The notes under the pieces were generated by a model. It searched no databases and was not told where the DNA came from. It saw nothing but the letters and a program-made list of their open reading frames with translations. Shown in pieces: positions 18,367-27,202 of a stretch of 64,000 bases of DNA. This DNA comes from Bradyrhizobium sp. 195 (lineage in GTDB: Bacteria > Pseudomonadota > Alphaproteobacteria > Rhizobiales > Xanthobacteraceae), in assembly GCF_023101665.1 (NCBI RefSeq), contig NZ_CP082161.1:2046001-2110000 (forward strand), written 5' to 3'. The position numbers and the translations under genes were made by a program. Numbering within the stretch: position 1 is the stretch's first letter; each line of letters begins with the position of its first letter.

Positions 18367-19266
18367 ATGGAAAAGCCCATTCTTGTAGTTGGCGCGACGG
18401 GTCGCCATGGCGGTACGGGCGGGATTGTTGCTCGCTCACTGCTCGAGCGCAACATTCGGGTCAGGGCGCTGGTCAGGACCCTGGACGAGAGAGCCGATGC
18501 GCTGCGGGCCAGCGGAGCCGAGGTTGTACAGGCCGATCTCCACGATCGCTTGTCGCTCATCCAGGCGCTCGATGGCATTGAGACGGCCTATTTCACCTAT
18601 CCGATCGCCGGCGGGATCGTGGATGCCGCGGCCAACTTCGCATCGGCCGGCCGGTGCACCGGGCTGAAGCGGCTTGTCGTGATGTCGATGGGGCCGTCCC
18701 ACCCGCAGAGCCCGAGCCACCTCGGACGAGCGCAATGGCTCGCGGAGGACCTGCTTGAATGGGCGGGATTCGAATGCCTTCACCTGCGCATCGCGGCGGT
18801 GTTCATCGAAAACCTGGAGATGCTGCATCGGGGCGACATCAGGCGGGATGGCATCGTTCGAAACGCCTTTCCCGATATCCCCGTGAGTTGGATCGCTGGT
18901 GAGGACTGCGCGCGGATTGCCGTGGCAGCGCTTCTCACTCCCGAAAAATTCGAGGGCGGACCGGCGGTGTATCCCGGAAGTCCCCACCAGTACACGCAAT
19001 CCGAGTTGTTCGGCATTGTTGGGGATTTTCTCGGCCTCAAGCTGCGTCACGAATGCATTTCGCAGCAAGCGTGGCGAGATCATCTCATTGCACTCAGCGC
19101 TGGGGATTCGCGAATGAACGCGGATATGGCGGGGCACATCTCGTCGGTCTCGGCCGCCCTTAAACAAATGAAGCCGCTCCCACCGAACGACATGATTGAA
19201 CAGATCACCGGCGTTCGTCCGATATCGTTGCGCGAAGCCCTGGAAACAGGAAAGCTTCAGCTCTGA
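18367..19266 (+). CDS. NmrA-like / NAD(P)-binding oxidoreductase or sensor
   Basis: A 299-residue Rossmann protein. The N-terminal dinucleotide motif is ILVVGATGRHGGTGG (about 5-19), followed by RALVRTLDERADALRASGAE. It lacks the YxxxK catalytic pair of classical short-chain dehydrogenases at the expected place, as in NmrA-like redox sensors or quinone/azo-reductase relatives. It lies 173 bases after the HxlR regulator on the same strand. HxlR plus NmrA-like pairs are common in responses to electrophiles or quinones, a family-based guess. Confidence 0.8.
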   Translation: MEKPILVVGATGRHGGTGGIVARSLLERNIRVRALVRTLDERADALRASGAEVVQADLHDRLSLIQALDGIETAYFTYPIAGGIVDAAANFASAGRCTGLKRLVVMSMGPSHPQSPSHLGRAQWLAEDLLEWAGFECLHLRIAAVFIENLEMLHRGDIRRDGIVRNAFPDIPVSWIAGEDCARIAVAALLTPEKFEGGPAVYPGSPHQYTQSELFGIVGDFLGLKLRHECISQQAWRDHLIALSAGDSRMNADMAGHISSVSAALKQMKPLPPNDMIEQITGVRPISLREALETGKLQL

Positions 19267-19379
19267 GTGCGGAGCCCTTCCGTGATCTAGTTCACCTTGG
19301 CGAACCCACCCGGTCTAAAGGCTGAGGCCGTTACTGCCCGTCGGGCAAAACACCCGGCATCTCGTCAACCCCTCCGCGC

Positions 19380-20394
19380 AAAAATATTCCACTTTACCGA
19401 AATTCGGTTTCGGCGTATGTGTCGTCCATCCCGGCTCATCCAAGAGGGGCGATCTTGTGTCGTCACGCATCGCGAGCCGGGCCTGCGGTGGACGCGGCAG
19501 CGTCGGCATGAGAGGTGCGGGCAGGGCGGGTAGTCCCTGTGAGCCCGAGGCTTCGTGCAGACGAGCGGCGCTGCTAGGTTCGTCTCGCCTGTAAGTTTCC
19601 AGCTTTGTCGACAGGGCTGGGAAAACTGCGGCGAAATGGCGGGCCGTGCGTACGGCAAAACCGTGTGGTCCTGGCCGTCGTTGCCACGGTCAAGCCTGTC
19701 GCGAGGGTGCGAGCGAGCCCAACCGGGCAGACTGCATTATGCAATCGCGGGGCGAGGGAGGCCAGAAGGAAAGTTCGGCTCCCGGGAGAGCACGGCATAA
19801 GCCGTCCGACCATCGCGCAGGGAAGGCCGAGTGATCGGCGACACCTGTATGCTGCTGTGCGGTCTCCTTTGCGCATTATTCGCGCAGCAGACCGCGGGTG
19901 CCTGCCGGCACCCGGCCTTCCCTGCGCCCTCTTGAATTTCAGAGGGGGACGAGACGAAGCAAAGCTCGGGTGGTTCAAGCCGCGAGAATGCGAAGGCATG
20001 TCTGTGAGTCGAGCTCCGTGTCACAAATTCGATATCGTAGGGTGGGCAAAGGCGCTCTTGCGCCGTGCCCACCGTTCTCTCGGTCGCGAAAGATACGTGG
20101 GCACGCTTCGCTTTGCCCACCCTACGACACTGCAGCGGCCACACACTCGGTGTCATCGCCCGGCTTGACCGGGCGATCCAGTACTCCGAGACGCCAGTGG
20201 TTGAATCGAGAGGGCGCGGCGTACTGGATTCCCCGCCTTCGCGGGGAATGACAGCGTTACTTGGAGAACGAGCTATCGCCTCATACTCCGTCATTGCGAG
20301 GAGCCCTTGCGACGAAGCAATCCAGAGTCCCTCCGCGGAAGGACTCTGGATTGCTTCGCTGCGCTCGCAATGACGATGTGGAGAGAGCGTGCGC
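19380..20394. repeat. Long composite intergenic repeat, copy 1
   Basis: From AAAAATATTCCACTTTACCG to GATGTGGAGAGAGCGTGCGC this stretch closely matches copy 2 at 39417-40460 in the same orientation. It has a ~640-base unique core, then a TAGGGTGGGCAAAG palindrome (20037-20126), an ATTCCCCGCCTTCGCGGGGA unit (20228) and a GTCATTGCGAGGAGCC palindrome (20290-20374). Open frames exist on both strands but none has a ribosome site or known domain. Treated as non-coding. Confidence 0.8.
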
Positions 20395-20585
20395 CCTCAC
20401 TCAGCTCTCGTGCCCCGGACGCAGCGCAGCGTCGCCCCGGCGATGCGAAGCATCGTCCGGTGTGACGGTGCGCTGCAGAGCCGGGGCCCATCTCTCCGCA
20501 TCATGCCGTGTCGCCTTCTGGGTCCCGGCTCTGCGCTGCAACGCTTCCGCGTTGCAGCTTGTCCGGGACACGCGCGCCCGTCCCC

Positions 20586-22373
20586 TCAGGCCCGATACCA
20601 CGCCGCCAGATTCCACGTGATGGTGTCCCAGCCCGAGATGTCCACCATGAGGCTGTTGACCTCGGCGTTGACGATGTTGCGCGAGAGCAGCGGCAGGAAG
20701 ACGTGGGCGTCGCAGAAGGTCTCGTCGACCTTGATCAGCAGCGCGGCGCGCTTGACGGGGTCGAGCTCGTTCTGCGCGTCCTTGTAGGCCTTGTCGGCTT
20801 CGGGAGTGGACCAGCGCGAGATGTTGCGGCCGAGCCATTTGTTGTCCTTGGTGGCGACCTCCCAGGAGACGCACTGGTTCAGGAAGCGTTCCGGATCTGG
20901 CTGCGGCTGCGTCGTGTTGTACATCTCCATGTCGGCATAGAATTTGGAATAGGTGTCGGGGTTGCCGACATCGGAGGAGAAGAACACCGATGCGGTGACC
21001 GACTTGATCTCGATGTCGATGCCGGCCTTCTCGCAAGCCTGCTTGATGATGGCCTGCGTCTTCTGGCGCGGCGCGTTGGTCGAGGTCTGGAACACGTATT
21101 TGAGCTTCTTGCCGTCCTTCTCGCGGATGCCGTCCGCGCCCTTCTTCCAGCCGGCCTCGTCGAGGAGCTTGTTGGCCTTGTCGATGCTGAACTCGTATTT
21201 GAGCTTGGGCGATTTGAACTGCTTGGGCGCATTGACGAAGCTCGCGGTGGCGACGCCGCCGCGGCCGTAGATGAATTTCTGGATCGAGTCGCGATCGATC
21301 AACAGGTTGATCGCGCTGCGCACGGCTGGATCGGACAGCGTCGGGTGCTTGGTCTTGGCGTTCGAACGCTCGCCGTCGACCTCGGTCCAGGGGTCCGTCG
21401 TGTTGAGGATGATGAACTCGACATTGCCCGACGGCGTGACGTCGAGCTTGCCCTTGCCGCTCGCCTCCATGCGCTTGAGCACCTCCTCCTCCACCTGCAT
21501 GTTCCAGGCAAAGTCATATTCGCCGGTCTGCAGCACGGCGCGCGCCGCGGACACCGCATCGCCGCCGCCCTTGATCTCGAGCGTGTCGAAATGCGGCTGG
21601 TTCTTGATGTGGTAGTCGGGATTGCGTTCGGCGCGGATCAGGTCGCCGGGCTTGAACTCGACGAATTTGTACGGGCCGGTGCCGACCGGCTTCAGATTGC
21701 CGGGCGCCTCGCGCGACTTGGCGCCGGCATAGTCGCCGAAATGATGCTTTGGCAGGATCTGGCCGACCGAACCGACGAAGGGATCGGCCCAGAACGGCGT
21801 CGGCGCCTTGAAGAACACCTTGACCGTATGGTCGTCGATCTTCTCGACCTTGATGTCCTTGTAGGATCCCGTGCTGTAGGCGGCCGTGGCGAGATCGGCG
21901 GCATAGACCCAGGTGAAGACGACGTCGTCGGCGGTGAAGGGCTTGCCGTCATGCCACTTGACGCCCTGCTTCAGCTTCCAGACCACGCTCATGCCGTCGG
22001 CGGCGAGGCCGCCGTTCTGCTTGGTCGGAACCTCGGCGGCGAGGCAGGGGATCAGATTGCCCTCCTTGTCCCAGCCGGCGAGCGGCTCGAAGAAGACGCG
22101 CGAGGCGATCTGGTCCTTGGTTCCGATCGCGAAATGCGGATTGAGCAGGGTCGGGGCCTGCCAGAGCAGCATTTTCAGCGGGCCGCCGCCGCCGGCCTTG
22201 GTCGGCTTGTAGGGCAAGGTGGCATCCGCCATCGCCACGTCGTGCCAGACCAGGATCTGGCTCGCGATGGGAGCTGCGATTCCGATCGCGGCCACCTTCT
22301 GGATGAACGAGCGTCGCGACAGCGTGCCTTGCTTCACCTCCGCGACCAGATTCTGGATTTCGTTCTCGTTCAT
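20586..22373 (-). CDS. Peptide/nickel-type ABC transporter substrate-binding protein (SBP_bac_5), Tat-exported
   Basis: Periplasmic receptor of the oligopeptide-binding family, 595 residues. The N-terminus has a twin-arginine signal (LSRRSFIQKVAAIGIA), so it folds before export. Family text includes WQAPTLLNPHFA, KWHDGKPFTADDVVFTW and PDPERFLNQCVSWE. ATG 22373 has GGAGGG 7 bases upstream; the frame is open further but not coding-like. No permease or ATPase of this class is in the window. The gene diverges from the MetQ-like gene of the monooxygenase operon, so they may share a substrate. Confidence 0.88.
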   Translation of the reverse strand: MNENEIQNLVAEVKQGTLSRRSFIQKVAAIGIAAPIASQILVWHDVAMADATLPYKPTKAGGGGPLKMLLWQAPTLLNPHFAIGTKDQIASRVFFEPLAGWDKEGNLIPCLAAEVPTKQNGGLAADGMSVVWKLKQGVKWHDGKPFTADDVVFTWVYAADLATAAYSTGSYKDIKVEKIDDHTVKVFFKAPTPFWADPFVGSVGQILPKHHFGDYAGAKSREAPGNLKPVGTGPYKFVEFKPGDLIRAERNPDYHIKNQPHFDTLEIKGGGDAVSAARAVLQTGEYDFAWNMQVEEEVLKRMEASGKGKLDVTPSGNVEFIILNTTDPWTEVDGERSNAKTKHPTLSDPAVRSAINLLIDRDSIQKFIYGRGGVATASFVNAPKQFKSPKLKYEFSIDKANKLLDEAGWKKGADGIREKDGKKLKYVFQTSTNAPRQKTQAIIKQACEKAGIDIEIKSVTASVFFSSDVGNPDTYSKFYADMEMYNTTQPQPDPERFLNQCVSWEVATKDNKWLGRNISRWSTPEADKAYKDAQNELDPVKRAALLIKVDETFCDAHVFLPLLSRNIVNAEVNSLMVDISGWDTITWNLAAWYRA

Positions 22374-22655
22374 CAGACCCTCCATCTCGAAGCTAATTGC
22401 CGCCGCATCATGTGGCATCATGCAAGAGGCGGCAATGCTGGCGTGGCCGCAGGGCCATGCGACGAAATGACGATGGGAAGGTCCTTGCAGGGCCACGGAC
22501 TCGACCGCCGCCGGAACGACCCAGGCGACGAACTAGGTGCGAACTTGCTGCTTAAAGGTCGCGCCGGACCGCGCGGGCGGCGTGGCCGCAGCCCCGTGAA
22601 TTCGTTTCGCGTTTGCTGCCGAATGGAGAACGCGTGCCCGCCGCAAGCACTCAAT

Positions 22656-22667
22656 ATGGATATCCAT
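22656..22667. promoter_or_regulatory. Perfect 12-bp palindrome in the divergent promoter region
   Basis: ATGGATATCCAT lies 69 bases before the metQ-like start, inside the 363-base gap between divergent binding-protein genes. Dimeric regulator site is plausible; the regulator is unknown. Nothing else is evident in this gap. Confidence 0.4.
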
Positions 22668-22736
22668 TTCATTGATTTCGGCCTACGGAGAAGCGAATAC
22701 GGTTCCACTCGCTGCTCTAGACCTTCGGAGACCAAG

Positions 22737-23519
22737 ATGTCGTTTCGCCTTCCCCTGATCCTTGCAACCATCCTGGCCGCGTGGTCGGCGAGCGCTGCCG
22801 CCGAGACCATCAAGATCGGTGTGACGCCGGGGCCGCATGCGCAGATCCTCGAGGCGGTGAAGCCGATTGCGGCGAAGAACGGCCTCGACATCCAGCTCAT
22901 CGAGTTCTCGGACTATGTCGTGCCGAACGCCGCGCTCGATGCCGGCGACATCCAGGCCAATTCGTTCCAGAACCAGCCTTACCTGGACAACCAGAAGGCC
23001 GACCGCGGCTACAAGCTCGAGGCCGTCGGCCTGACCGTGAATTTTCCGATCGGCGTCTACTCGAAGAAGCACAAGGCGTTCGCCGACATTCCCGAAGGCG
23101 GCAAGGTCTCGATCCCGAACGATCCGACCAATGGCGGCCGCGTGCTGCTGCTGCTGCGCGACAAGGGCGTGATCAAGCTGAAGGACGGCACCGGCTTCAA
23201 GCCGACGGTGCTCGACATCACCGAAAATCCCAAGAAGCTGAAATTCATCGAGGTCGACGCGGCACAGGCGCCGCGCGCACTCGACGATGTCGACGCCGCC
23301 GCGATCAACACCAATTATGCAACCCAGGCCGGCCTCGATCCGGTCAAGGATCCGATCCTGCGCGAGGACCCGAAGGGCCCCTACGTCAACCTGATCGCCG
23401 TGCGCGCCGCCGACAAGGACAAGCCCTGGGTCAAGATCCTCGTCGACAGCTATCACACGTCGGAGGTCAAGGAGTTCGTCCTGACCAAGTTCAAGGGCGC
23501 GGTGCTGCCGAGCTGGTAG
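22737..23519 (+). CDS. MetQ/NlpA family ABC transporter substrate-binding protein
   Basis: A 260-residue periplasmic binding protein of the D-methionine/NlpA type. Signal peptide residues 1-22 end in ASAAAET without a lipobox Cys, so the protein is free in the periplasm rather than a lipoprotein like E. coli MetQ. Family motifs are IKIGVTPGPHAQILE, VEFSDYV-like text (LIEFSDYVVPN), ANSFQNQPYLD and VSIPNDPTNGGRVLLLL. ATG 22737 follows GGAG. The MetN/MetI partners are not adjacent. It opens a run leading into the luciferase-like monooxygenase. Confidence 0.87.
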   Translation: MSFRLPLILATILAAWSASAAAETIKIGVTPGPHAQILEAVKPIAAKNGLDIQLIEFSDYVVPNAALDAGDIQANSFQNQPYLDNQKADRGYKLEAVGLTVNFPIGVYSKKHKAFADIPEGGKVSIPNDPTNGGRVLLLLRDKGVIKLKDGTGFKPTVLDITENPKKLKFIEVDAAQAPRALDDVDAAAINTNYATQAGLDPVKDPILREDPKGPYVNLIAVRAADKDKPWVKILVDSYHTSEVKEFVLTKFKGAVLPSW

Positions 23520-23664
23520 GCAATCTGCCCAGCTCCAGCGCAGGGGCGATCCCGGCGGGCAGCGTTGCGTACGAGCATTGCGTATGAGCCTTGCGCAATG
23601 CCCGCTTGTCTGGAGCAGCAGTAACCGACATCATCGGGGCCCATCCTCGCCCGACAGGGGTCGC

Positions 23665-24699
23665 ATGAAACGCTTTGCAAATCTGAAACGCCTGGGGTTC
23701 TTCACGCGCCTGCTCGACGAGGCCCCGCCGGCCGACCGCTACCGCTTCGCGGCCGAGCAGATCGTGCGCGCCGAGAAGGCGGGGCTCGATTCCGCGTGGA
23801 TCGCGCAGCATCATTTCCACGAGCGCGAAGGCGGCCTGCCGTCGCCCTTCACGTTCCTGGGCTATGTCGCAGCCCAGACCTCGCGCATCCGCCTCGGCAC
23901 CGGCGTCGTCACGCTGCCGCTGGAGAATGCGGTGCGGGTGGCGGAGGACGCCGCGGTGCTGGATCTCATCTGCAACGGCCGCTTCGAGCTCGGCGTCGGC
24001 ACCGGCGGAAATCCGTCGGCCTTTGCTGCCTTCGGCCTCAACAGCGCCCAGCGCAACGATATCTTTGCGCGCAATCTGGAGGTCGTCCGCACGGCCCTGG
24101 TCGGTAAGCCGCTCGATGGTGGCGATACGATCTATCCGCAGCGGCCGCAACTGGACAAGCGGATCTGGCAGGCCACGTTCTCGGTCGCGGGTGGCGCCCG
24201 TGCCGGCAAGGCGGGCGACGGCCTGTTGCTGTCGCGCACCCAGCCGCGAACCAAGGAGGCGCCGCGGGCCACGCTCGCCGAGATCCAGAATCCGGTGATC
24301 GATGCCTATTTGGAGGCGCTGCCCAAGGGGGCCGAACCCCGCATCATGGCCTCGCGCAGCGTGTTCGTCGCCGACGACCATGGCGAGGCCCTGCGCCTCG
24401 CCGATATCGGGCTGCGTCGCGCGCTGCCTCAGTTTCTCAAGGGCGGCCACGCCAAGCCGGGCGAGACGCTGGAGGAGATGATCACGGCGTTCGACACGCA
24501 TGTCGGCGATGCCGACCACGTCATCGCCTCGCTCCGCACCGACGCGACGCTGGAGCGGGTGACCGATCTCGTCTTCCAGGTGCATTCGGTCGATGCGCCG
24601 CATCCCCATGTCCTGCGCTCGATCGATCTGGTCGCGGAGAAGGTTGCGCCCGCGCTGGGCTGGATCCGGACTGCGCCCGATGTGGCGCTGGCGGGTTGA
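23665..24699 (+). CDS. Luciferase-like FMN-dependent monooxygenase (LLM class)
   Basis: A 344-residue TIM-barrel flavin monooxygenase. Typical text includes AGLDSAWIAQHHFHE (about 42-56), SRIRLGTGVVTLPLENAVRV (about 76-95) and GRFELGVGTGG. It resembles the LLM subfamily that travels with a CMD-domain protein and an AhpD-type protein, exactly the next two genes. ATG 23665 was chosen; the upstream extension to 23578 is not family-like. Reduced FMN could come from the flavin reductase at 833. Substrate unknown; organosulfur or other heteroatom compounds are plausible. Confidence 0.85.
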   Translation: MKRFANLKRLGFFTRLLDEAPPADRYRFAAEQIVRAEKAGLDSAWIAQHHFHEREGGLPSPFTFLGYVAAQTSRIRLGTGVVTLPLENAVRVAEDAAVLDLICNGRFELGVGTGGNPSAFAAFGLNSAQRNDIFARNLEVVRTALVGKPLDGGDTIYPQRPQLDKRIWQATFSVAGGARAGKAGDGLLLSRTQPRTKEAPRATLAEIQNPVIDAYLEALPKGAEPRIMASRSVFVADDHGEALRLADIGLRRALPQFLKGGHAKPGETLEEMITAFDTHVGDADHVIASLRTDATLERVTDLVFQVHSVDAPHPHVLRSIDLVAEKVAPALGWIRTAPDVALAG

Positions 24700-24734
24700 T
24701 CGGAAATGACAAGCATCGCGTTGCACGAGGCTGA

Positions 24735-25337
24735 ATGATGAGTACACAGGATATCATCGACACGCTCGCCGGGATCGAACCGGGCTCGGCTCTGGATGCC
24801 ATCCGCGCCCGCCGTCTGCAGGCGCGCGAGAATGCGCAGAAGAGCTATCTCTCACTGTTCGAGCCGATCGACGCGAGCGATTTTTCGCTGGCCGAGCGTG
24901 CCGCCGTCGCGGCCTTCGTGATGGGGCTCCATGGCGAATCCGCCGTTGCCGCCTTCTATCGCGACAAGCTCGCCGCGAACGCGGATGGCGCGCGCCTGCT
25001 GGCAGCGATCGAGGCAGAGATCGCGCGGGGCGGGACCTCGGGTCCCTATGGCTCGTATCCTGCCGGTCCGCTGTCGGTCGAGAATACTGCCGGCCTGATT
25101 TATCGCGTGAGCGCGGCAAGCAAGTCCGCTCTCGGCATCAGGCTCGTCGCAGCGCTCGAGCATGCGCATCTGCTGGTGTTCCGGCCGCGCGATGCCGCGT
25201 CCGCCGACATGAAGGCGCTGCTGGACGCCGGCTGGTCGAACACCGGCATCGTCACCTTCTCCCAGCTCGTCGCGTTCCTGTCGTTCCAGGTGCGGGTCGT
25301 CAGCGGCCTGCGCACGCTCGCCGCGGCGAACGCATAA
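24735..25337 (+). CDS. CMD-domain protein (carboxymuconolactone-decarboxylase-like)
   Basis: A 200-residue protein of the AhpD/CMD superfamily. The all-helical fold is suggested by FSLAERAAVAAFVMGLHGES and LGIRLVAALEHAHLLVFRP. It lacks the CxxC redox pair of AhpD, so it is unlikely to be a peroxidase alone and may act as a partner of the next protein. ATG at 24735 and 24738 are both possible. It lies 35 bases after the monooxygenase and 15 before the AhpD-type gene. Confidence 0.75.
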   Translation: MMSTQDIIDTLAGIEPGSALDAIRARRLQARENAQKSYLSLFEPIDASDFSLAERAAVAAFVMGLHGESAVAAFYRDKLAANADGARLLAAIEAEIARGGTSGPYGSYPAGPLSVENTAGLIYRVSAASKSALGIRLVAALEHAHLLVFRPRDAASADMKALLDAGWSNTGIVTFSQLVAFLSFQVRVVSGLRTLAAANA

Positions 25338-25352
25338 GAGGAGGCCGCAATC

Positions 25353-25931
25353 ATGAGCGCCACCGTCAATCCCCCCGTCGTCTTCACCCAGGATGAACTG
25401 GGCTGGGTGTCGTGGATCGACCCGCTGCCCGAGGCCGATCTGACAGAACGGCATTACGCCGGCTTGGTCGATCGCGCCCGCGCCAAGTCCGAATATTTCC
25501 GCCTCCTGGTGCGCGATCCTGAAGTCCTGGAAGCCCGCACCAAGACCGACAAGGACATCTTCTACAATGTCGCCGACGGCCTGCCGCGCGCCGAGCGTGA
25601 ACTCGCGGCCGCTGCGACCTCACGCTACAATGGCTGCATCTATTGCGCCTCCGTGCATGCGCGTTTCGCCAGCACCTATTCCAAGCGCCGCGAGGACGTG
25701 CAGCGGCTGCTCGACGAGGGCGTCAAGGCCGATCTCGGCGAGCGCTGGAATGCTGTGGTCAAGGCGTCGGTGGCGCTGGCCGCGACGCCGATCGCGTTCG
25801 GTCCCGACAATATCGCCGACCTGCGCCGCGCCGGGCTCGAGGATGCCGAGATCGTCGACGTCATCAATGGTGCCTCGTTCTTCAACTGGGCGAACCGGCT
25901 GATGTTGTCGCTCGGCGAGCCCTCGAAATAG
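25353..25931 (+). CDS. Alkylhydroperoxidase-domain protein (AhpD-like)
   Basis: A 192-residue CMD-superfamily protein with the redox motif YNGCIYCASVHARF (CxxC about residues 92-95, His 99). This is the AhpD-type active site that reduces peroxides or carries thiol chemistry. The C-terminal FNWANRLMLSLGEPS is typical of the family. Together with the monooxygenase and the CMD protein it forms a three-gene set that probably handles a reactive or peroxide-like intermediate of the oxidised substrate. Confidence 0.85.
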   Translation: MSATVNPPVVFTQDELGWVSWIDPLPEADLTERHYAGLVDRARAKSEYFRLLVRDPEVLEARTKTDKDIFYNVADGLPRAERELAAAATSRYNGCIYCASVHARFASTYSKRREDVQRLLDEGVKADLGERWNAVVKASVALAATPIAFGPDNIADLRRAGLEDAEIVDVINGASFFNWANRLMLSLGEPSK

Positions 25932-25990
25932 GCAATGTCACCGGCACAAGACTTGCTGCTTGTTCAACACCTGAGTGGATGGAGCCGTGC

Positions 25991-27148
25991 ATGAGCAACA
26001 TCGATCGTCGTACCCTGGTCAAGGGTTCGCTTGCCGCCATGATGGCGGGAGCTGCCTTCTCGCGCGGCGCCTTCGCGCAAACGTCCGAACCGATCCTGCT
26101 CGGCGTCAGCGGTCCGCTCACGGGACCGAACGCGCAATATGGTACGCAGTGGAAGCAGGGCTTTGATCTCGCGCTCGACGAGATCATGGCTGCCGGCGGC
26201 ATCAACGGCCGCAAGCTCGCCTACCAGTTCGAGGACAGCCAGAGCGATCCGCGCCAGTCGGTGGCGATCGCCCAGAAGTTCGTGTCCGATCCCCGCATCG
26301 TCATGGAGCTCGGCGACTTCTCGAGCCCGGCGTCGATGGCGGCCTCGCCGATCTACCAGCGCGGCGGCCTCGTGCAATTCGGTTTCACCAACTCGCATCC
26401 TGACTTCACCAAGGGCGGCGACTTCATGTGGAGCACCTCGGTCAGCCAGGCCGACGAGCAGCCGCTGCTGGCGGCCTATGCGGTGAAGCGGCTCGGCCTC
26501 AAGAAGCTCGCGGTGCTGCACCTCAACACCGATTGGGGCCGCACCAGCCGCGACTATTTCGTCAAGGCCGCGAAGGAATACGGCGCCGAAATCGCGGTGA
26601 CCGAGGGCTACATTGCGGAGGAGCGCGACTTCCGTTCCACCCTGGTGCGCGTGCGCGACGCCAGTCCGGACGGCCTGATCCTGATCTCCTACTATTCCGA
26701 CGGCGCGCTGATCGCCCGTCAGGCGCGGCAGGTCGGGCTCAAGCAGGTTATGTGCGCCGCGAGCTCGGTCTATTCGCCGAAATTCATCGAGCTCGGCGGC
26801 GAGGCGGTCGAGGACGTTCACGTCGGCACGCGCTACTTCCCCGAGGACACGCGACCTGAGGTGCAGAAGTTCATCGCGGGCTTCAAGAAGAAATACAACG
26901 GGCAGGAGCCGGACGCCTTCAACGCCTATTCGTATGACGCGATGAACATGGCGGCCGCCGTCGTGAAGATCGGCGGCACCGATCGAAAGGCGATTCGTGA
27001 CGCCTTCACCAAGGTCAAGGACGTCCCGAGCGTGATCTTCGGCGCGGCGACGTTCGACGTCGCGACCCGCCGCGTCAAGGGCGCCATGAACGCCGAGCTG
27101 GTCGTCCGCAAGGGCCAGTTCGCGCTCTGGGACGGCAAGCCGACTTGA
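25991..27148 (+). CDS. Branched-chain-amino-acid-type ABC transporter substrate-binding protein (LivK family)
   Basis: A 385-residue periplasmic receptor. The N-terminus has a Tat-like signal (DRRTLVKGSLAAMMAGAAF), with cleavage near AFAQT. The binding domain shows ILLGVSGPLTGPNAQYG, RKLAYQFEDSQSDPRQSVAIAQKF and DAFNAYSYDAMN. It starts at ATG 25991 after GGAG, and permease and ATPase genes follow on the same strand. Members of this family bind amino acids, amides, ureas and aromatic acids, so the actual ligand is open. Its operon mates suggest the substrate of the monooxygenase. Confidence 0.9.
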   Translation: MSNIDRRTLVKGSLAAMMAGAAFSRGAFAQTSEPILLGVSGPLTGPNAQYGTQWKQGFDLALDEIMAAGGINGRKLAYQFEDSQSDPRQSVAIAQKFVSDPRIVMELGDFSSPASMAASPIYQRGGLVQFGFTNSHPDFTKGGDFMWSTSVSQADEQPLLAAYAVKRLGLKKLAVLHLNTDWGRTSRDYFVKAAKEYGAEIAVTEGYIAEERDFRSTLVRVRDASPDGLILISYYSDGALIARQARQVGLKQVMCAASSVYSPKFIELGGEAVEDVHVGTRYFPEDTRPEVQKFIAGFKKKYNGQEPDAFNAYSYDAMNMAAAVVKIGGTDRKAIRDAFTKVKDVPSVIFGAATFDVATRRVKGAMNAELVVRKGQFALWDGKPT

Positions 27149-27202
27149 CTTCATGGCTGGAGCGATCGCTCCAGCCCGTTTTCCCTTCAGTAGGAACGCT
27201 GC

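Noticed and set aside
19494..20168. Several open frames in the long repeat
   Set aside because: Frames exist in both copies, on both strands, but with differing lengths and ends, no ribosome sites and no known domain; indels between copies break them.
20508..22736. Long in-frame extension upstream of the metQ-like gene
   Set aside because: It is antisense to the SBP_bac_5 gene. The signal peptide and ribosome site place the real start at 22737.
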